A stretch of DNA of 64,000 bases from Anastatus disparis (lineage: Eukaryota > Arthropoda > Insecta > Hymenoptera > Eupelmidae), in the NCBI GenBank assembly GCA_017163975.1, contig JAFFSR010000265.1:806001-870000 (forward strand). The letters are read 5' to 3'. Every line of letters starts with the position of its first letter. Positions within the stretch are counted from its first letter, which is position 1. Made by a program: the position numbers and the translations under genes. Under the pieces are notes generated by a model. The model ran no database searches. It saw nothing but the letters and a program-made list of their open reading frames with translations, and was not told the DNA's origin. Positions 42,745 to 56,408 of this stretch are shown here, piece after piece.

Positions 42745-43914
42745 CCCTAGGGGGAAAAAAATGAAGAGAACTGAAGAAAACAGTTTATAACAGCAAGTAA
42801 CAGCAGAAAAATGTTGGAATTGAAACAAAGACAACAGTTAATAATTGTTTTTTTCAGTTATCTGCCAATATTATCAGTTTTCTCCAGTTATGCTCCGATT
42901 TCTTCACTTTTCACGTGCGAGAAAAAAATATGTTTTCAACATTCTTCACTTTTCTTCGTTTTAAAACAGTTAATGATCGTTTTCTTTAGTTATCTGCCAA
43001 TATTATCAGTTTTCTCCAGTTATGCTCTGATTTCTTCACTTTTTACGTGCGAGAAAAAAATATGTTTTCAACATTCTTCACTTTTCTTCGTTTTAAAACA
43101 GTTAATAACTGTTTTCTTCAGTTATCTGCCAATATTATCAGTTTTCTCCAGTTATGCTCCGATTTTCAACATTCTTCACTTTTCTTCGTTTTAAAACAGT
43201 TAATGATTGTTTTCTTCAGTTACCTGCCAATATTATCAGTTTTCTCTAGTGATGTTCTGTTTAGTTTACTTTCTACGCGGAAAGGAACAATTTTTGTTTA
43301 ACTTAATTTTTCTTCGTTTGAAAACGTTATGTAACTGTTGTCTTTAGTTTTCTCTAGATTTTTTCACTTTTCAACAGTTGTGTTCAGAATATAACTGTTA
43401 TCTGCAGTTTCCTCCAGATTTCTTCACTTTTTAATAGTTATGTACTGAATATTACTGCTTTCTGCCATTTCCTTCAGATTTTTTTCACTTTCCAACAGTT
43501 GTCTTCAGAATATAACTGTTGTCTACAGTTTTTTTCACTTATCAACAGTTGTGTTCAGAATATAACTATTTTCTGCAGTTTCCTCCAGATTTCTTCACTT
43601 TTCAACAGGTGTGTTTGGAATATAACTGTTTTCTGCAATTTTCTTCGGATTTCTTCACTTTTTCAATGGCTTTCATATTTGAAAAAAAATGTTCAAAAAT
43701 GAATATAATTGTTGATAATTGCAGATAATTGTATAAAACTGTAGAAAATTGATGAAAACTGAAGAAATCAGAAGATAACTGTTGTCTTTGTCTCAGTTCC
43801 GACATTTTTCAACAGCTAATTTTTGTTATCTCCAGTTTTCATCTATTTTCTTCAGTATTTTCCTGATATTTTTATTTATTAACTGTTGTCTGAATTTATT
43901 TTTTTCCGCTAGGG
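42745..43914. mobile_element. Satellite-filled TA-flanked element (CCCTAG termini)
   Basis: Starts CCCTAGGGGGAAAAAAAT and ends ATTTTTTTCCGCTAGGG, flanked by TA on both sides (42743-42744 and 43915-43916). The interior is almost wholly tandem repeat: about 3.5 units of roughly 145 bp (42830-43260) and then about 5 units of roughly 60 bp (43370-43660) with a CTTCACTTTTCAACAGTTGTGT core. Subterminal AACAGTT/AACTGTT motifs are inverted at the two ends. Confidence 0.75.
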
Positions 43915-44041
43915 TAATTTGTAAATAATATTCATATTAATTTTTATTTAATTATTTTAGAAATAAATAAAAATTAATATGTGAATATTTTTTTAAAGAC
44001 ATTAAGATTTCTTTACTTATTTCATTATTTGTACATTCCTG

Positions 44042-44048
<7 letters not shown>

Positions 44049-44098
<50 letters not shown>
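44049..44098. repeat. TA microsatellite
   Basis: Uninterrupted TA tract. Confidence 0.9.
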
Positions 44099-44100
<2 letters not shown>

Positions 44101-44949
44101 GTAACGCGATCTTCCGGGATTTAATAAGATTTTTCTCACAACATGAAAAATTTATAATAAAAAAACGTGTAAAGACCCTTACAATCAGGGGCGGAAGTGG
44201 GGTGTTATTGGTTTAATTATGATATTTTAGTGATATTCATTAAAAAAAGTAAAGTATTCTTACTAAAGAAATAATTTCTCCTAAGGGAAACGATTGTGAA
44301 CGCCCCTTGATCCCTAATCTACACAATATTAATTTTTCTGGGACATCCCAGAAAACTACTAATATCCCAGAAACTCGCATTTCATAACTTGGAACATCCC
44401 AGAACGTCGCATTACGGATATGTATTGGAATTCCGGCAACGTTATGAATTTCGGTTTGTTATTGCAGTATTTGATACGTTTGATACGTATGGTTAGACTC
44501 ATTACAACCAACGAATATTGACGCATATAGAAGCGTACCCTTAAATGGGAAATTTCTGCCAAAAATGAGTTACCCAGATGCTGAGGGCGCCACTAGATCC
44601 CATGTATTTTTATATCTATATATATCAAATTTTTCATATGTATAGATATACAAACAATGTTAAAGTGTTACCCAGCGTTTCGGACGAAAAATTTAACCCA
44701 GAAGTATCCTTCTATAAGCTTCTATATTCTTCGTTATAACCTAAGTAACATGTGACATTTTCAAAAAAAAGAGATGCGTGTTTACATTTTTATTCCACAA
44801 CGTTCTCAAGTTTTACAAAACCATAATTTAAATAATTTTTTTTTTCGATTTTTTTTAAATTTTCAATATTATTTTATATGATTTATCAATCCACTTCTTT
44901 TGCTTTCTCATAGAGAAAGCAATGTATCGATAAAAAAAATTTTTTTCTA

Positions 44950-45540
44950 TTTTTTCATTAATTTGTATATATTTGAACTCGGTGAGTCGAAAAAAGTTGT
45001 TTCCAGAAAATGTCTGTATGTGTGTGTGTGTGTGCGTGCGTGGGTGGGTGTGTGTGTGTGTGTGCGTGCAATATCACAAAGTATAGGTATAAAATTCGTT
45101 TCATAGGGTATTTCGAATTTGAAAAACCTTTCCACCTGAAAAATTAAATCGTTGTTAAACCAACAGTTTCGATAATACTCCAAAGCCATAGATTCTGTGA
45201 AATTATATTTTGAAGTTGGATTGTTAACAAGTCTGAGATTTACATCTAACAAATCAATGATTGGATTATAAGTTATGGATATATTTTTTAAAATGTACTT
45301 GAAACAAAGAAATTCAAATCTGTATTTTAAATATAGAATATCAGACTCTGCGATCAAGTAACTGATTGGGGTGCTGTTGCGGCAGCCCACTGTGATTCTT
45401 AATGCAGAGTTCTAAATTTTTTGCAGCTTATTTATTTTAGAATCTTTAATTGGCGATAAAAGAAAGTCGGCATATTCAAGTTTAGATCTGATGAATAATT
45501 TATGTGTGTCTGTAATTTTTTTTCTAATTTATTGAAGGTA
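44950..45540 (-). pseudogene. LINE (Jockey/I-type) reverse-transcriptase C-terminal fragment
   Basis: The minus-strand frame reads RSKLEYADFLLSPIKDSKIN, then a stop, then NSALRITVGCRNSTPISYLI and LKYRFEFLCFKYILKN. This is the conserved stretch after the RT domain in arthropod non-LTR elements. It runs into a TG microsatellite (about 45017-45064). The stop and the missing catalytic part mark a dead 5'-truncated copy. Confidence 0.7.
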
Positions 45541-45999
45541 AAATTTTAACACTATAAAGGAATTTTTGCCATACCCTGCCCAAAAGTACCACTTCTACTC
45601 CCGGCTTAAAATCGCAGAAGTGGTACTTTTGGCCCGGGTATGGCCTCGGCTTCGCCTCGGGTGTCAATTTACTCGTGCTATGGCCGGTCCTTTATTTTAC
45701 CTCCCTAGGTGCATAATATACTATACTTATATCCTATAAAATATTTTTTCACACTCAGGGCGTAAAATTCAATTTTTGATGTCTATTCTTAGGGGCTAAA
45801 ATAGCTCTTTTTTACCCTAGGGCAAAAAAGTAATTTTCTCACAAGCGTGATTGATTTTTTCCTTGTTTCCAATAAGAAATTTACTTTTTCTAACGGCGCA
45901 TGAAAATTTAGCATGTGCTGTTAAAAAATGCAAAATGAATTCAGTGAACGTAAAATGAATGTAGTAATTATTAGTGCGGGTATTCGATTCTACGAGCAA

Positions 46000-46305
46000 C
46001 TCTAATAAATTACTCGACTCGACGAGTTCGTGTCGAGTATTAACTCGAACTTGCTGAGTTACTCGAATTTATCGAGTTACTCTAAAAAAATATCAACTAC
46101 TCGAATAACTCGAATCACTTGAAAAAATATGTATTCGAATAAAATATGAATTATTCGAAAAAATATAAATTACTCGAATTATTCAAAAAAATATAAATTA
46201 CTCGAATTACTCGAAAAAATATAAATTACTCGAATCACTCGAAAAAATATAAATTACTCGAAAAAATATGAGCTACTCGAAGAACTCAAGTTACTCGAAA
46301 ATATA
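46000..46305. repeat. ACTCGAA-based minisatellite
   Basis: Irregular tandem copies of TTACTCGAA-type units, often with AAAATATAAA between them (about 28-bp higher unit). Confidence 0.85.
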
Positions 46306-46441
46306 GTTGTTTTTTTTATCAATATTTTCTGTAGAAACGAGTTTTTCGTGTTATTTGATTTATTTGAATAGTCAATAGATTTTCATAAAATTTAAGTTTA
46401 ATGGTTTTTTATTTCAAGAATTATTATTTATTTTTTTAGAG

Positions 46442-46462
46442 CGGGGGGGCTTCGCCCCCCCG
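46442..46462. repeat. G7/C7 hairpin
   Basis: CGGGGGGG and CCCCCCCG pair around a CTTCG loop, with a further C10 run 15 bases on, in otherwise AT-rich DNA. Confidence 0.8.
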
Positions 46463-47118
46463 AACTTCTCACCCCCCCCCCCGGCACGTTCTTTGCCACA
46501 TTTTGATTTTGATTTTATCATATATTGATGCCATTACTTTATGTAACGGCATTAATATATTAACGAATTTATATTTAATGTGGCTAAATTCGACGCCCTT
46601 CGTGTATGAAAAAGTAATATGTTAACCACGGAAGTAAAGGTTTTTTGTCCTCGTCTTTATTGTCACCCTCGCTTCGCTCGGGCGTCAAACTCGACTCGGG
46701 CAAAAATCACCTATTTTACTCCCTTGGTTAACAATGTACTATTTTCTCATACCTCGGCTAAAAACACGTCATTAATGGTCGAACGCAAGCAGTAAAAATT
46801 TATGCTTTCAGGCCGGCACACTCCGACTTATTTTTCTGTTCTCGAGTCTCTTTCGTGCGTTTTAAGAGTGGGGAGTATACGCTTGTCCTTTACTGTTTAC
46901 CGGTCATAAGCGTCAACTCATTCTCTCTCTTTCTTTCATTCATGTATATTGTAGCCTATTCTTTTCAATTCATCGGCTAGAACATTTGCTCTCTCTCTCT
47001 TTCTTTTATATGTATTATAGTCTATCCTGTTTTATTCATCGGTTACAAACATCGACTCTCTCATATGTATCATAGAAAAGTTTGTAAATAATACATTTTT
47101 TATGAAAAGTTAGAGTGT
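46463..47118. other. Non-coding DNA with short diverged repeats
   Basis: 46660-46745 repeats, in diverged form, a block also at 45640-45720 (CCTCG...CTTCG...CTCGGG...GTCAA and TTTTAC..CCT). 46900-47090 has two to three units of about 70 bp containing CTCTCTCTTTCTTT and TATTCATCGG. No gene seen. Confidence 0.4.
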
Positions 47119-47231
47119 GTGATGCGATTGATTGTGTAATTTAATTTTTCAATTTTTAGAATTATATTTTTATGAATTATAATCTATAGTGTGTTGTAAT
47201 AAGAGTATAATAAGAGCGTATTATAATGATA

Positions 47232-47795
47232 TCCCTACTGAAAAAAATCTTGTGGTAACCACATGACATACTATATGGTTTTCACATGGTTACCACATGA
47301 TTACTACATGTTTACCACATGGTTACCACATATTATTTTGACGGGGTGATCATGTGGTAACCATGTGGTAACCACGTGGTGATCATGTGAAAACCATGTG
47401 AGTAAGAAAAAAATAGATAAAAAAAATATGCAAAATTTATTATTTCACGTAATAAATACTCATCTGCTGTCGAAATCAGCTAACTAAAGAAAATTTTTAT
47501 GAAAATATAAATATTATTGATTATTTTCATAAAAATTTTCTTTAATTTGCTGATTTGACAGCAGGTGAGTATTTATTACATAAAATAATAAATTTTGCAT
47601 ATTTTTTTAACTATTTTTTTCTTACTCACATGGTTTTCACATGATCACCACGTGGTTACCACATGGTTACCACATGATCACCCCGTCAAAATAATATGTG
47701 GTAACCATGTGGTAAACATGTAGTAATCATGTGGTAACCATGTGAAAACCATATAGTATGTCATGTGGTTACCACAAGATTTTTTTCAGTAGGGA
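47232..47795. mobile_element. Palindromic Tc1/mariner-type MITE, later hit by the hAT-like element
   Basis: Arms begin TCCCTACTGAAAAAAATCTT and end in its complement, with the centre near 47513. The interior repeats CATGTGGTAACCA motifs. TA precedes it (47230-47231) and TA follows the displaced last bases at 58173-58174. The 10.4-kb element inserted at its right end and duplicated GTAGGGAT, so the MITE's end is repeated at 58166-58172. An uninserted version of the host site lies at about 58319-58332. Confidence 0.85.
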
Positions 47796-47879
47796 TCAGG
47801 GTTGCAAATATTTAAATCATTTTGGGCTTTAAATAAATTTTAATTCACAAATCCTTTTTGAATTCGTAATTAGAGTTTT

Positions 47880-48290
47880 ATTTAATTAACAATTCCTTTT
47901 AAATTAATAATTAAAAATATTTTAATTAACAAATCAAAATCTAATCGTGAATTGAAAAGGCTTTAATTAAAAAATCAAAAGGAATTCTTACTTAAATAAA
48001 TTTCAATTAAGAAATCAAAATGTAATCGTGAATTGAAAGGGCTTTAATTACAAAATCGAAAGGAATTCTTAATTAAATAAATTTCAATTAAGAAATCAAA
48101 ATTTAATCGTGAATTGAAAGGGCTTTAATTCCAAAATCAAAAGGAATCCTTAATTAAATAAATTTCAATTAAGAAATCAAAATGTAATCGTGAATTGAAA
48201 GAGCGTCAGTTATGATTATGATTTGTGAATTCGAGGGCTTAAATTAAAAATTCCATAATTCCTTTTTAATTAAACGTTTTAAAGGAATTT
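47880..48290. repeat. Left subterminal array, about 80-bp units
   Basis: About four units of the type AAGAAATCAAAATTTAATCG, GTGAATTGAAAGGGCTTTAA and AAAAGGAATTCTTAATTAAA, inverted relative to the right-arm copies. Confidence 0.9.
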
Positions 48291-48295
48291 TTATC

Positions 48296-48403
48296 ATATA
48301 TATGTATATAGAAAAACAGATGTGGACGCGCACATACATACGCACCTGGGCTCATATATATGCAACATTTCGTGTCGACCCAAACGCACACATACAGACA
48401 AGT

Positions 48404-48470
<67 letters not shown>

Positions 48471-48584
48471 CATACATACGTACATACATACGTGGGACAT
48501 TCCACGTCAATTAGAACGCACCCACAGACAGGTTTATATATATGGGACATTTCATGCCAATGCGCATGCACACACACAGGATTA

Positions 48585-48655
<71 letters not shown>

Positions 48656-48922
48656 GACATTTCATGTCAACTCGTATGTACTCATAATCACAGGCTTTTA
48701 TGTATATATGGAACATTTCATGACGACTCTCACACACCTATCCGAGTTCCTTCAGGTTTACATATATGCGACGTTTCATGTCAATTAGCATTCATGCATA
48801 CACGCTTTTATATACATGCGACTCTTCATGTCAACTCATGTACGACCTTACTGACAGGTTTTTGCATATGTATATATGGTCCATTTCATATCAAATTGCT
48901 CACGTTCACCCGCAATTTTTTT

Positions 48923-48998
<76 letters not shown>

Positions 48999-49326
48999 GA
49001 CATTTCATGTCAACTTGCACGTACTGCAAGCACAGGTTTTTCTATATATATATGGGACATTTCATGACAACTTGTACACACCTATCTAAGTACCCTTAGG
49101 TTTATATATATGAGACGTTTCATGTCAATTCGCATGCATGCACACACGCGTTCATGTACGTGGGACTTTTCATGTCGACTTACAAGCATGATATAAACAT
49201 ATATATATATATACATAAGGGACATTTCATGTAGAATCGCACGTACACACAGGTTTATTCAAGTTTATATGGAACATTTAATTTCAACTCATACGCACAC
49301 GCTCACACATACAAACACATATTTAA

Positions 49327-49400
<74 letters not shown>

Positions 49401-49410
49401 CTTTACCTTA
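48296..49410. repeat. Left-arm minisatellite: TA tracts with GGGACATTTCATGTCAAC
   Basis: Repeats of 50-90 bp, each with a TA tract, GGGACATTTCATGTCAAC or a close variant, a CA/CG-rich segment and ACAGGTTTAT. Several TA tracts exceed 50 bp. Apparent long frames here are TA and TG translations, not genes. Confidence 0.9.
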
Positions 49411-52400
49411 TCGATGTAGACAATATTTAAAAAATAGTTATTTATTATGCTGTGGTACCCACGATCGCCGTCTTTGGATACCTAGGTGTTAATGACAACT
49501 TAAACATCATCTACAGCTAAAACTTTTGAAATTCAACTTATAGTTCAATAACTACTTTGAAGTTGTTTCAAATGTTATCTAGCCAAACATGGATGTTCCG
49601 AGTAAGATAAACATTGTCTACAAGAATATCTTTTGAAATTTAGCCATTATTTATTAATAACATGTACGTTTCCCGAGATGACATCTCACAATATCCAGGT
49701 GATCCTGGCTACCTGGAAATCGTCTATATGAATGAATTTTGAAATTTTCCATACCGATTATGAAGTTTACAGATATTTGCAGGGACTACGTCAAATGAAA
49801 CTTGGAGATTCTTTTAGATTTCGATTCTAAGGTTGTTTGATTAGGTCGGAGAATACTCGGAAATAAAAAGATTTTAAAAGAACAATTGTTTAAGATTCAT
49901 GCAAGTTCCATGAAATATGTTGATTTACTCGTAGTCGATACCCATATATAAAGATCATTCATACAAATCATCTCGCATATAAATTTGCGGTAGTATCCCT
50001 ACTAATTTATGAATTTTTCGTTCGAATAATGCCAGCGAAATTTAGCTTCGAGAAATCATATTACTATTGTAATTAGTGAATAATTTTAACATTTTTTCAT
50101 CAAATATCATTCCGATATACAGGTAATAAGCGCTATTATTTAAAAAATTTAAAAAAAGTTAATTTATTTATTTTATACTTTTTAGTCTATTTATTCAATT
50201 ATTGTATTTTATTTTTAAAGCATATTTTTAAAATTTTGTATTTTCTATTTTTAAGTTAAAATTGTTTTTATTATTATTTAGAGTTACATTGCAACCAGAC
50301 TTTTCGAAGATTACACTCAGGTACATCCGTTATCGGCGACTTGGTACTCCAGTTCGACCTCTTTATCCTAAATCATTATTATGCATTAAAGATTCACTTT
50401 CAAACCTTGAATTAGGTTTTAGCAGCCCCGAAATCCCCCGGGGAACCCACCTCGACCCAGAGAAAGCCTCCCCACTTGTACTTCCTCGGAGACGACGTCC
50501 ATGCGTATTCTGGACAACGTGCATCACTTTGTGGCAATTGTTTGATCTCAAATTCGGTTTTAGCAACCCTGAAAACCCCCGAGAAACTCGCCTTGACCCA
50601 AAGAAAGCCTCCCCATTTATACTTCCTCGGAGATGACTTTTCACACCCATTATCATCGACCTGGATGTCCAGGTACCAAAATGACAACTGATTATTGTAT
50701 TGTCATCCAAGACCAAAGTCTATGCCAATTGTCAGAATTTATATCTGTCAAAAAGTGCCTGAAATCGAGCGCGCAAGATTTGATTACAGACAGACAAACA
50801 TGCAAACAGACATGAAGGCAAATATAAGAAAAGCGTATATAAAAAAATAATATTTACCTACGTTAAGTCTGCTTTGAGACTAATTATCTTTCGTTTTTTA
50901 TGACAAAAACAAGTAAATTGAATTTGAGAAAATTTCTATAAGTTACTTAAATTTATGAAAAAGTCAATATAAATCGTCATTTTTGCAGAATTATGAAGAT
51001 TATGATTATTTTCGCGGAAATTATAAAGTTATGGAAATTATTTATGGAAACGTTTTCGATTGGAAAATTTGTGATTATTGCAGTTGAATTTTGTTACATC
51101 ATCATCAGTTATATCCTTGTTAAAATGACCCGAAAATTTCTAAAAGAATCGGAACAAATATTTTTCCGGTCTTTAAAGAATGTTTAAGAACTATTATGAA
51201 ATGAAAATTGATAAATGTTTCAAGTTTTCCGAATCGTTCCGACATTGAAATTTCAATTATAAGCCGTTACTCATAAAATTTGGAAAAGTCTATTGTATGC
51301 AACTATTTTTCCAGTGATTCAGTTGTAATTTATAAAATTGTGAATTTGGGTGATTCATTATGTTTCTTTCCGTAATATTTATCTGATGTTGGAGCTACAG
51401 CAATCAAGTTTTGCTTTTTTTTATTTCATTAATATCATTTTAAATTCGTAAATTAATAGTATATTGTGTAACGAGTAAGGTTTAGTTGACTATTGCGCAC
51501 GAGGGCAAGTTGGCGCACGAGCGTAGCGAATAGCGCCATTGCCCGAGACCTCTCTCTCTCTCATATCTGCCGTACGACTGACTCGCAATAGTATATTTCA
51601 ATACTTTTTGGTACTATTATTTGTAATTAAATTACATACTTTTAGTTCACCAATTTCACGTTTATACGGAATAATTACGATTTCGTTAATGTAAAAATAA
51701 TACAAGAATAGATGATACGATTTACTTTGTCAGAGGTTAAAGCGAGATAGAGTATAAAATTCATCATATGGTCGATGAGATACAGTATGAGGGCGCTGCG
51801 CTTGTATAAACCTTTGCGATTTTACATTAATTAACGCTTTTGCGTGACATTATTTTACAGAATGTAACATATTTACGTGATTTAATACAAAATAATATTA
51901 TACATAGCTGTGAAACACACGCCCTCAAAAAACAACACACGCAGCGCGCGCTATTAGCTACTTACTACCCCGAAAACACATGCGCTATAGGCCGCTTACT
52001 CAGCACGGATGAGAAAAACAAATATAATGACTTGTCCGCACTAAAGTATGTTAATACAATAATTTTTGTTAAAATAAAAAATCATTTAAACTTTTAAATT
52101 TTTTATGAACTTGGATTGGAAATTATATCAAGCTCGACAAACCTAATCTTAAAATACGTTACATTGAAAGTTTGTATTATTACTTTTTATGTAGTATTCT
52201 CGTGGGTTTCTTGAGTTGTCCGCACTCGAGTTGAATCTTACAAATTTTTTCTTTGTCGCAAAAAAATGTTATTAAACGCATTGTTTATTCATAACTTGGG
52301 ATTGGAAATATTATTAGAAGACTGGAAGCTTCGTCATGCTCTTAAAAATAAAAATAATGTTATCTAATTTTAAAAATAATATTAATCTGAATAATATATC

Positions 52401-52476
52401 CTCATCAGAAAAGTTATTGTAATTTATATATTTTTAGAACCTTTCCAATTTCATGTGTACCACTATGGTATTCTAT
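49411..52476. other. Interior of the 10.4-kb element, left half
   Basis: Mostly AT-rich. A tandem duplication at about 50407-50640 (unit about 150 bp) has cores like CCTCGACCCAGAGAAAGCCT and TACTTCCTCGGAGA. A GC-richer spot at 51495-51560 has GCGCACGAG repeats. No gene seen. Confidence 0.45.
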
Positions 52477-52851
52477 GGGGATATCCATCCAACTTTAAAT
52501 TCTCTAGTAACAGGTCATTATTTAAACTAGGTTATAATCTTTTGTGCTATCCTGTAACTCTATTTCTGATGTATTTTGTAAATGTGCCACAAACGGCGCA
52601 GCAGATGATTCTATAAAAAGTAAATTTACACATAAGATAAATTACGGTAATTTTTTATGTGTAAAAATGAATGTTTCATAGAAATATCTACTGCGCCGTT
52701 TGTTAAAAATTTACAAAATACATCAGAAATAGAGTTACAGGATAGCACAAAAGATTTGAACCTAGTTTAAACAATGTGCATCATGCGGTAACCCAGTAAC
52801 AGCTGTAATATGACCTGTTACTAGACAATTAAAAGTTTTGTGGATATCCCC
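52477..52851. mobile_element. Foldback MITE (GGGGATATCCA termini)
   Basis: Inverted arms of about 150-180 bp share CTAGTAACAGGTCAT and TTTTGTGCTATCCTGTAACT with their complements around AACGGCGCAG...CTGCGCCGTT. A 35-bp interruption lies in the right arm. Confidence 0.75.
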
Positions 52852-53717
52852 ATATATCAAAAAATATGATTATGACTTCTTCAGATTCTTTATGAATTTC
52901 TAATATATTGAATAGTGATTTTTGAAGAGCATATCATAGTATTAATTAAATTAACTTATTAATAAACTGAAAAATTGCCTAGTATTAATAAATTAGTGCG
53001 ATTTATTGTATTTATTCACAAAAAAAATTTATAGCTTAGTCGTGTAAAATGGCTTTATTTCCACTATCAAACAATTCCATGGTATGCTTAACTATTTCAA
53101 GAGTTAAACAAATTTAATAATATGTATATTTTTTTATAACTTCAAGATCGTTACTGAGAATCATAAATAATTTTCACGGTATTTTATTAATAGCAGGTCG
53201 TACATCTCTATCCTTTTATAATGAAAAAATTCAATTTTCTGCAAAACCTTATGATTGTAGCAAAAAATAAAAAAGAAAGCCCGTCCTCGTATACTAAAAG
53301 CAATATTTTCTCTTATGAGAAAAAATTATTTTTATCGTTTCGTTTCAAAGAAAACTTTGAAAAACTGAATTGTCCATCCAAACCTCAATATTTCAAGTTT
53401 TTCAAGGTTTTTTTCAAAAGGAATCGATAAAAAATTTTTTCCTAATCAAAGAAAATATTGCTTTTTATGATACAAGATGGGGCTTTCTTTTTATTTTGCT
53501 AAAATTATTAGTTTTTGTAAAAAAATCAATTTTTTGATTACAATAGGAGATATATATCTGACCTCCTCTTAAGGATCTTTAATAGCTATTAAACTCTTTA
53601 CAAGATTGTAATAATTCATCTCGATTTACTTTCACAGAGTTCGTGAAGTTTCATTAACCTTTCAATCAATATACAGAAAATATAAAGATTCATCCGTATT
53701 CTTAAATGATCTCATAG

Positions 53718-53925
53718 GAGTCGAGCTGTGGCTCATTCGGTAGAGCGTTGGATTCGTAATCTCGAGGTTCTGAGTTCGAATCCCGCTCTCGGCAGATTGA
53801 TACAAGCACCACTGTACGTTACATGTGCTTTGTTCACAAACACACTTACGAGCTCCGTCGCTGATTAGCATAGCAATAATAGCATAGCATAAATATAGCG
53901 ACGTTAAAAAAAAAAAAAAAAAAAA
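53718..53925 (+). mobile_element. tRNA-derived SINE, copy 2, with 14-bp target duplication
   Basis: Intact A-box (TGGCTCATTCGG) and B-box (GGTTCTGAGTTCGAATCCC). The anticodon loop is TTCGTAA (CGT). The tail has AAGCACCACTGTACGTTAC and GCGACGTT, then a long A-run. AAATGATCTCATAG is duplicated on both sides (53704-53717 and 53926-53939). The exact duplication and pure A-tail show a younger copy than that at 2450. Confidence 0.9.
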
Positions 53926-53939
53926 AAATGATCTCATAG

Positions 53940-56000
53940 ATTTATAATCATTTATTTACCAATAATTTAATAAATATATTCATACGATGATAAAACGTGA
54001 AAAATATTTCTGAAGAATTTTTTAAAATACAATCTAGAAGGATTCTCCTGAAAACTTTACAGTGCTGTTCAATTCTAAAGCGATCTTAATTGTTCATTAA
54101 TTGTGAATACGATAAAATTAAGGTTACTATTCCTTAGTAAAACTTAATGAATCAAAAAAGTTCAGAAGGTATCAACGAAAATCATGACAATTTTTTTTCA
54201 TAAGAGTTCACAAAGTTGTATTATGGACTGGTACCAAAAACCGCAAAAAAATTAGAAAGGTTCTTTTACATCAGAATCTTTCCAAACCTTAATGTACATG
54301 TTCACCGGGGTATTTCACCTGAATACGGAGGACATTTATAACTAATATAGGTAGCTAGGAGAGTTTCCGTAGCCGATGGAGATCCACGGCTCCACCAAAG
54401 TTTTTCCTATGTATTTTGGTGCCTTGAACACGAATTTCGAGGGTGGATAGCTGGAAAATAGTTAGGAAAATCTCTAAAGTAAATTTTCTGGTTGTTAATT
54501 CTTCGCAGAAAAACATAATTTTTCGTGTTTTTCATCAAATATTAAGTCGAAAATATTCTTATCAATTTTGCCGTACATTGCACCATTTCTCTGTAAAAAC
54601 ATCATAAATATAAAAAAAACTCATTTTGCCATTTTTAATGATTTTTTTTATTTTATTGCACTAATCATTGGTGACCAATATAATTAAGAATTTTTACATT
54701 TTAATTAGCTAAAATTATTCTTTAATCCACCAACTGTTGATAAAAAAAAGAACGGTTTAGGCTGGTTGCGGTCTTCCTTTAATTTTTCACGAATAATTGA
54801 ACCGCTTATTCAGAAAGTACCGCGCAACGGTGCTCACATGAAAAAGTCAGGTCGGAAAATAGGGGAGATTGCTATAGTAACATTAAAGTCCACGGTTCCA
54901 AAAATTTTTTTTATATATTTTGTCACTAAACATTAATTTAAAGGGGGTGAAGTCGGAAAATGTCCAGGAAAATTTGTATGATATAATTTCCAAAAATTTG
55001 AAAAGTCTATTTTTCAAATAAAAAACATTTTGTCGCTTATTTCATGCAATTTTCATGCCAAAGTTATAAAAAAGAATAAGTTTTATAATTTTTCTCAATT
55101 TTTCATATTAAAATGAGACTATTGTTACAGTGCAGCAGAGATTAGAATAGGATTTCCTAAAATTTTATTTCATTTGCTAAATTTATGTTATAATTTATAA
55201 ATACGTTTAATTAATCGTTATTTGTATTTTAATCTTATTACATTTTTTACATGTAGAATTTTTGCTACAAGAACAATATGTACAGTACGCTATTCATTAT
55301 TTTATGAAGTTTAAAAAACTTGTGTTTTTATAATTTATAAAATTTTTTAACGAAGTACAATTTTTTCTGTGAACTACTCTTTTACTGTTACATATTTTGT
55401 AAAAATATATCTTTTTAATAAAAAAAATAGGTATATGATTGATTGAAAATATTAATTTTAATTAATTTAATTTATGTATAACCCTGTTGAAAAAACTCAC
55501 TGACATGGTAACATTTTTTTTTAACTATTAATAATTGAATTTATTGATTTGTTGATTGTAATTCTTTAATAATTTATTTTATTTCCGCAATTCAATCCAA
55601 AATATCCTTAATTTATAATCCTTCAGTTGAAAATTGAGGCAGCACACTAATTATAACACATCCAAAATAATTTATAGCAGCATCATCAGTGTCACAACCA
55701 AATTTTAAAATTGCTAAGCATAAACTTTCAAAACGAATGTCAGGAAAAAGTAGTTAACATTGTAAAAGAATTTTTTTATTACAGATAACTATTATGGGAA
55801 AAACTTTTTTGAAAATAAAATCATATAATCAAATTATCCATCAAAAAGTAAAACCATTCCTTAAAAATCTTTAAGATTTTTATCAGTATTAATATTAGCA
55901 ATTTTTCCTAAATTAGAATTTTTTTTATTTTAAGTAACATAGAAAAAATAACCTGTTTGTGTAACTGATTAAAAACTGCTCACTTGTTTAAAAAAAAATC
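53940..56000. other. Interior of the 10.4-kb element, right half
   Basis: AT-rich and stop-dense; no gene or distinct repeat seen. Confidence 0.45.
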
Positions 56001-56009
56001 TGGTGGCAC

Positions 56010-56177
56010 TCATATATATATATATATATATATATAAATATATATATATATACCTGTGTGTGTGTGTGTGTGTGTGTGTGCGTGCATGTGAATTGACATA
56101 AAATATCCCATGAATATGTATATACATATATTCATAAGCCCATGTGTGTGCGTGCATGCGCCTTGACAGGAACAGCC

Positions 56178-56233
<56 letters not shown>

Positions 56234-56377
56234 AAAAATATATACAAACTCAAGTACGTGTGTCATGCATGTAAATTGACATGAAACGTCCCGTGTATAT
56301 AAACCTGTGTGTATGTGCGCGCGTGTGAATTAACATTAAATATCCCATGTATATGTGTACACAGATATACACATATA

Positions 56378-56408
<31 letters not shown>

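Noticed and set aside
42811..43301. Cys/Phe-rich frames of 84-127 codons
   Set aside because: They are periodic translations of the 145-bp minisatellite unit.
48266..49099. Long overlapping frames rich in Tyr-Ile and Thr-His repeats
   Set aside because: They are translations of TA and CA microsatellites in several frames, with no start context or conserved domain.
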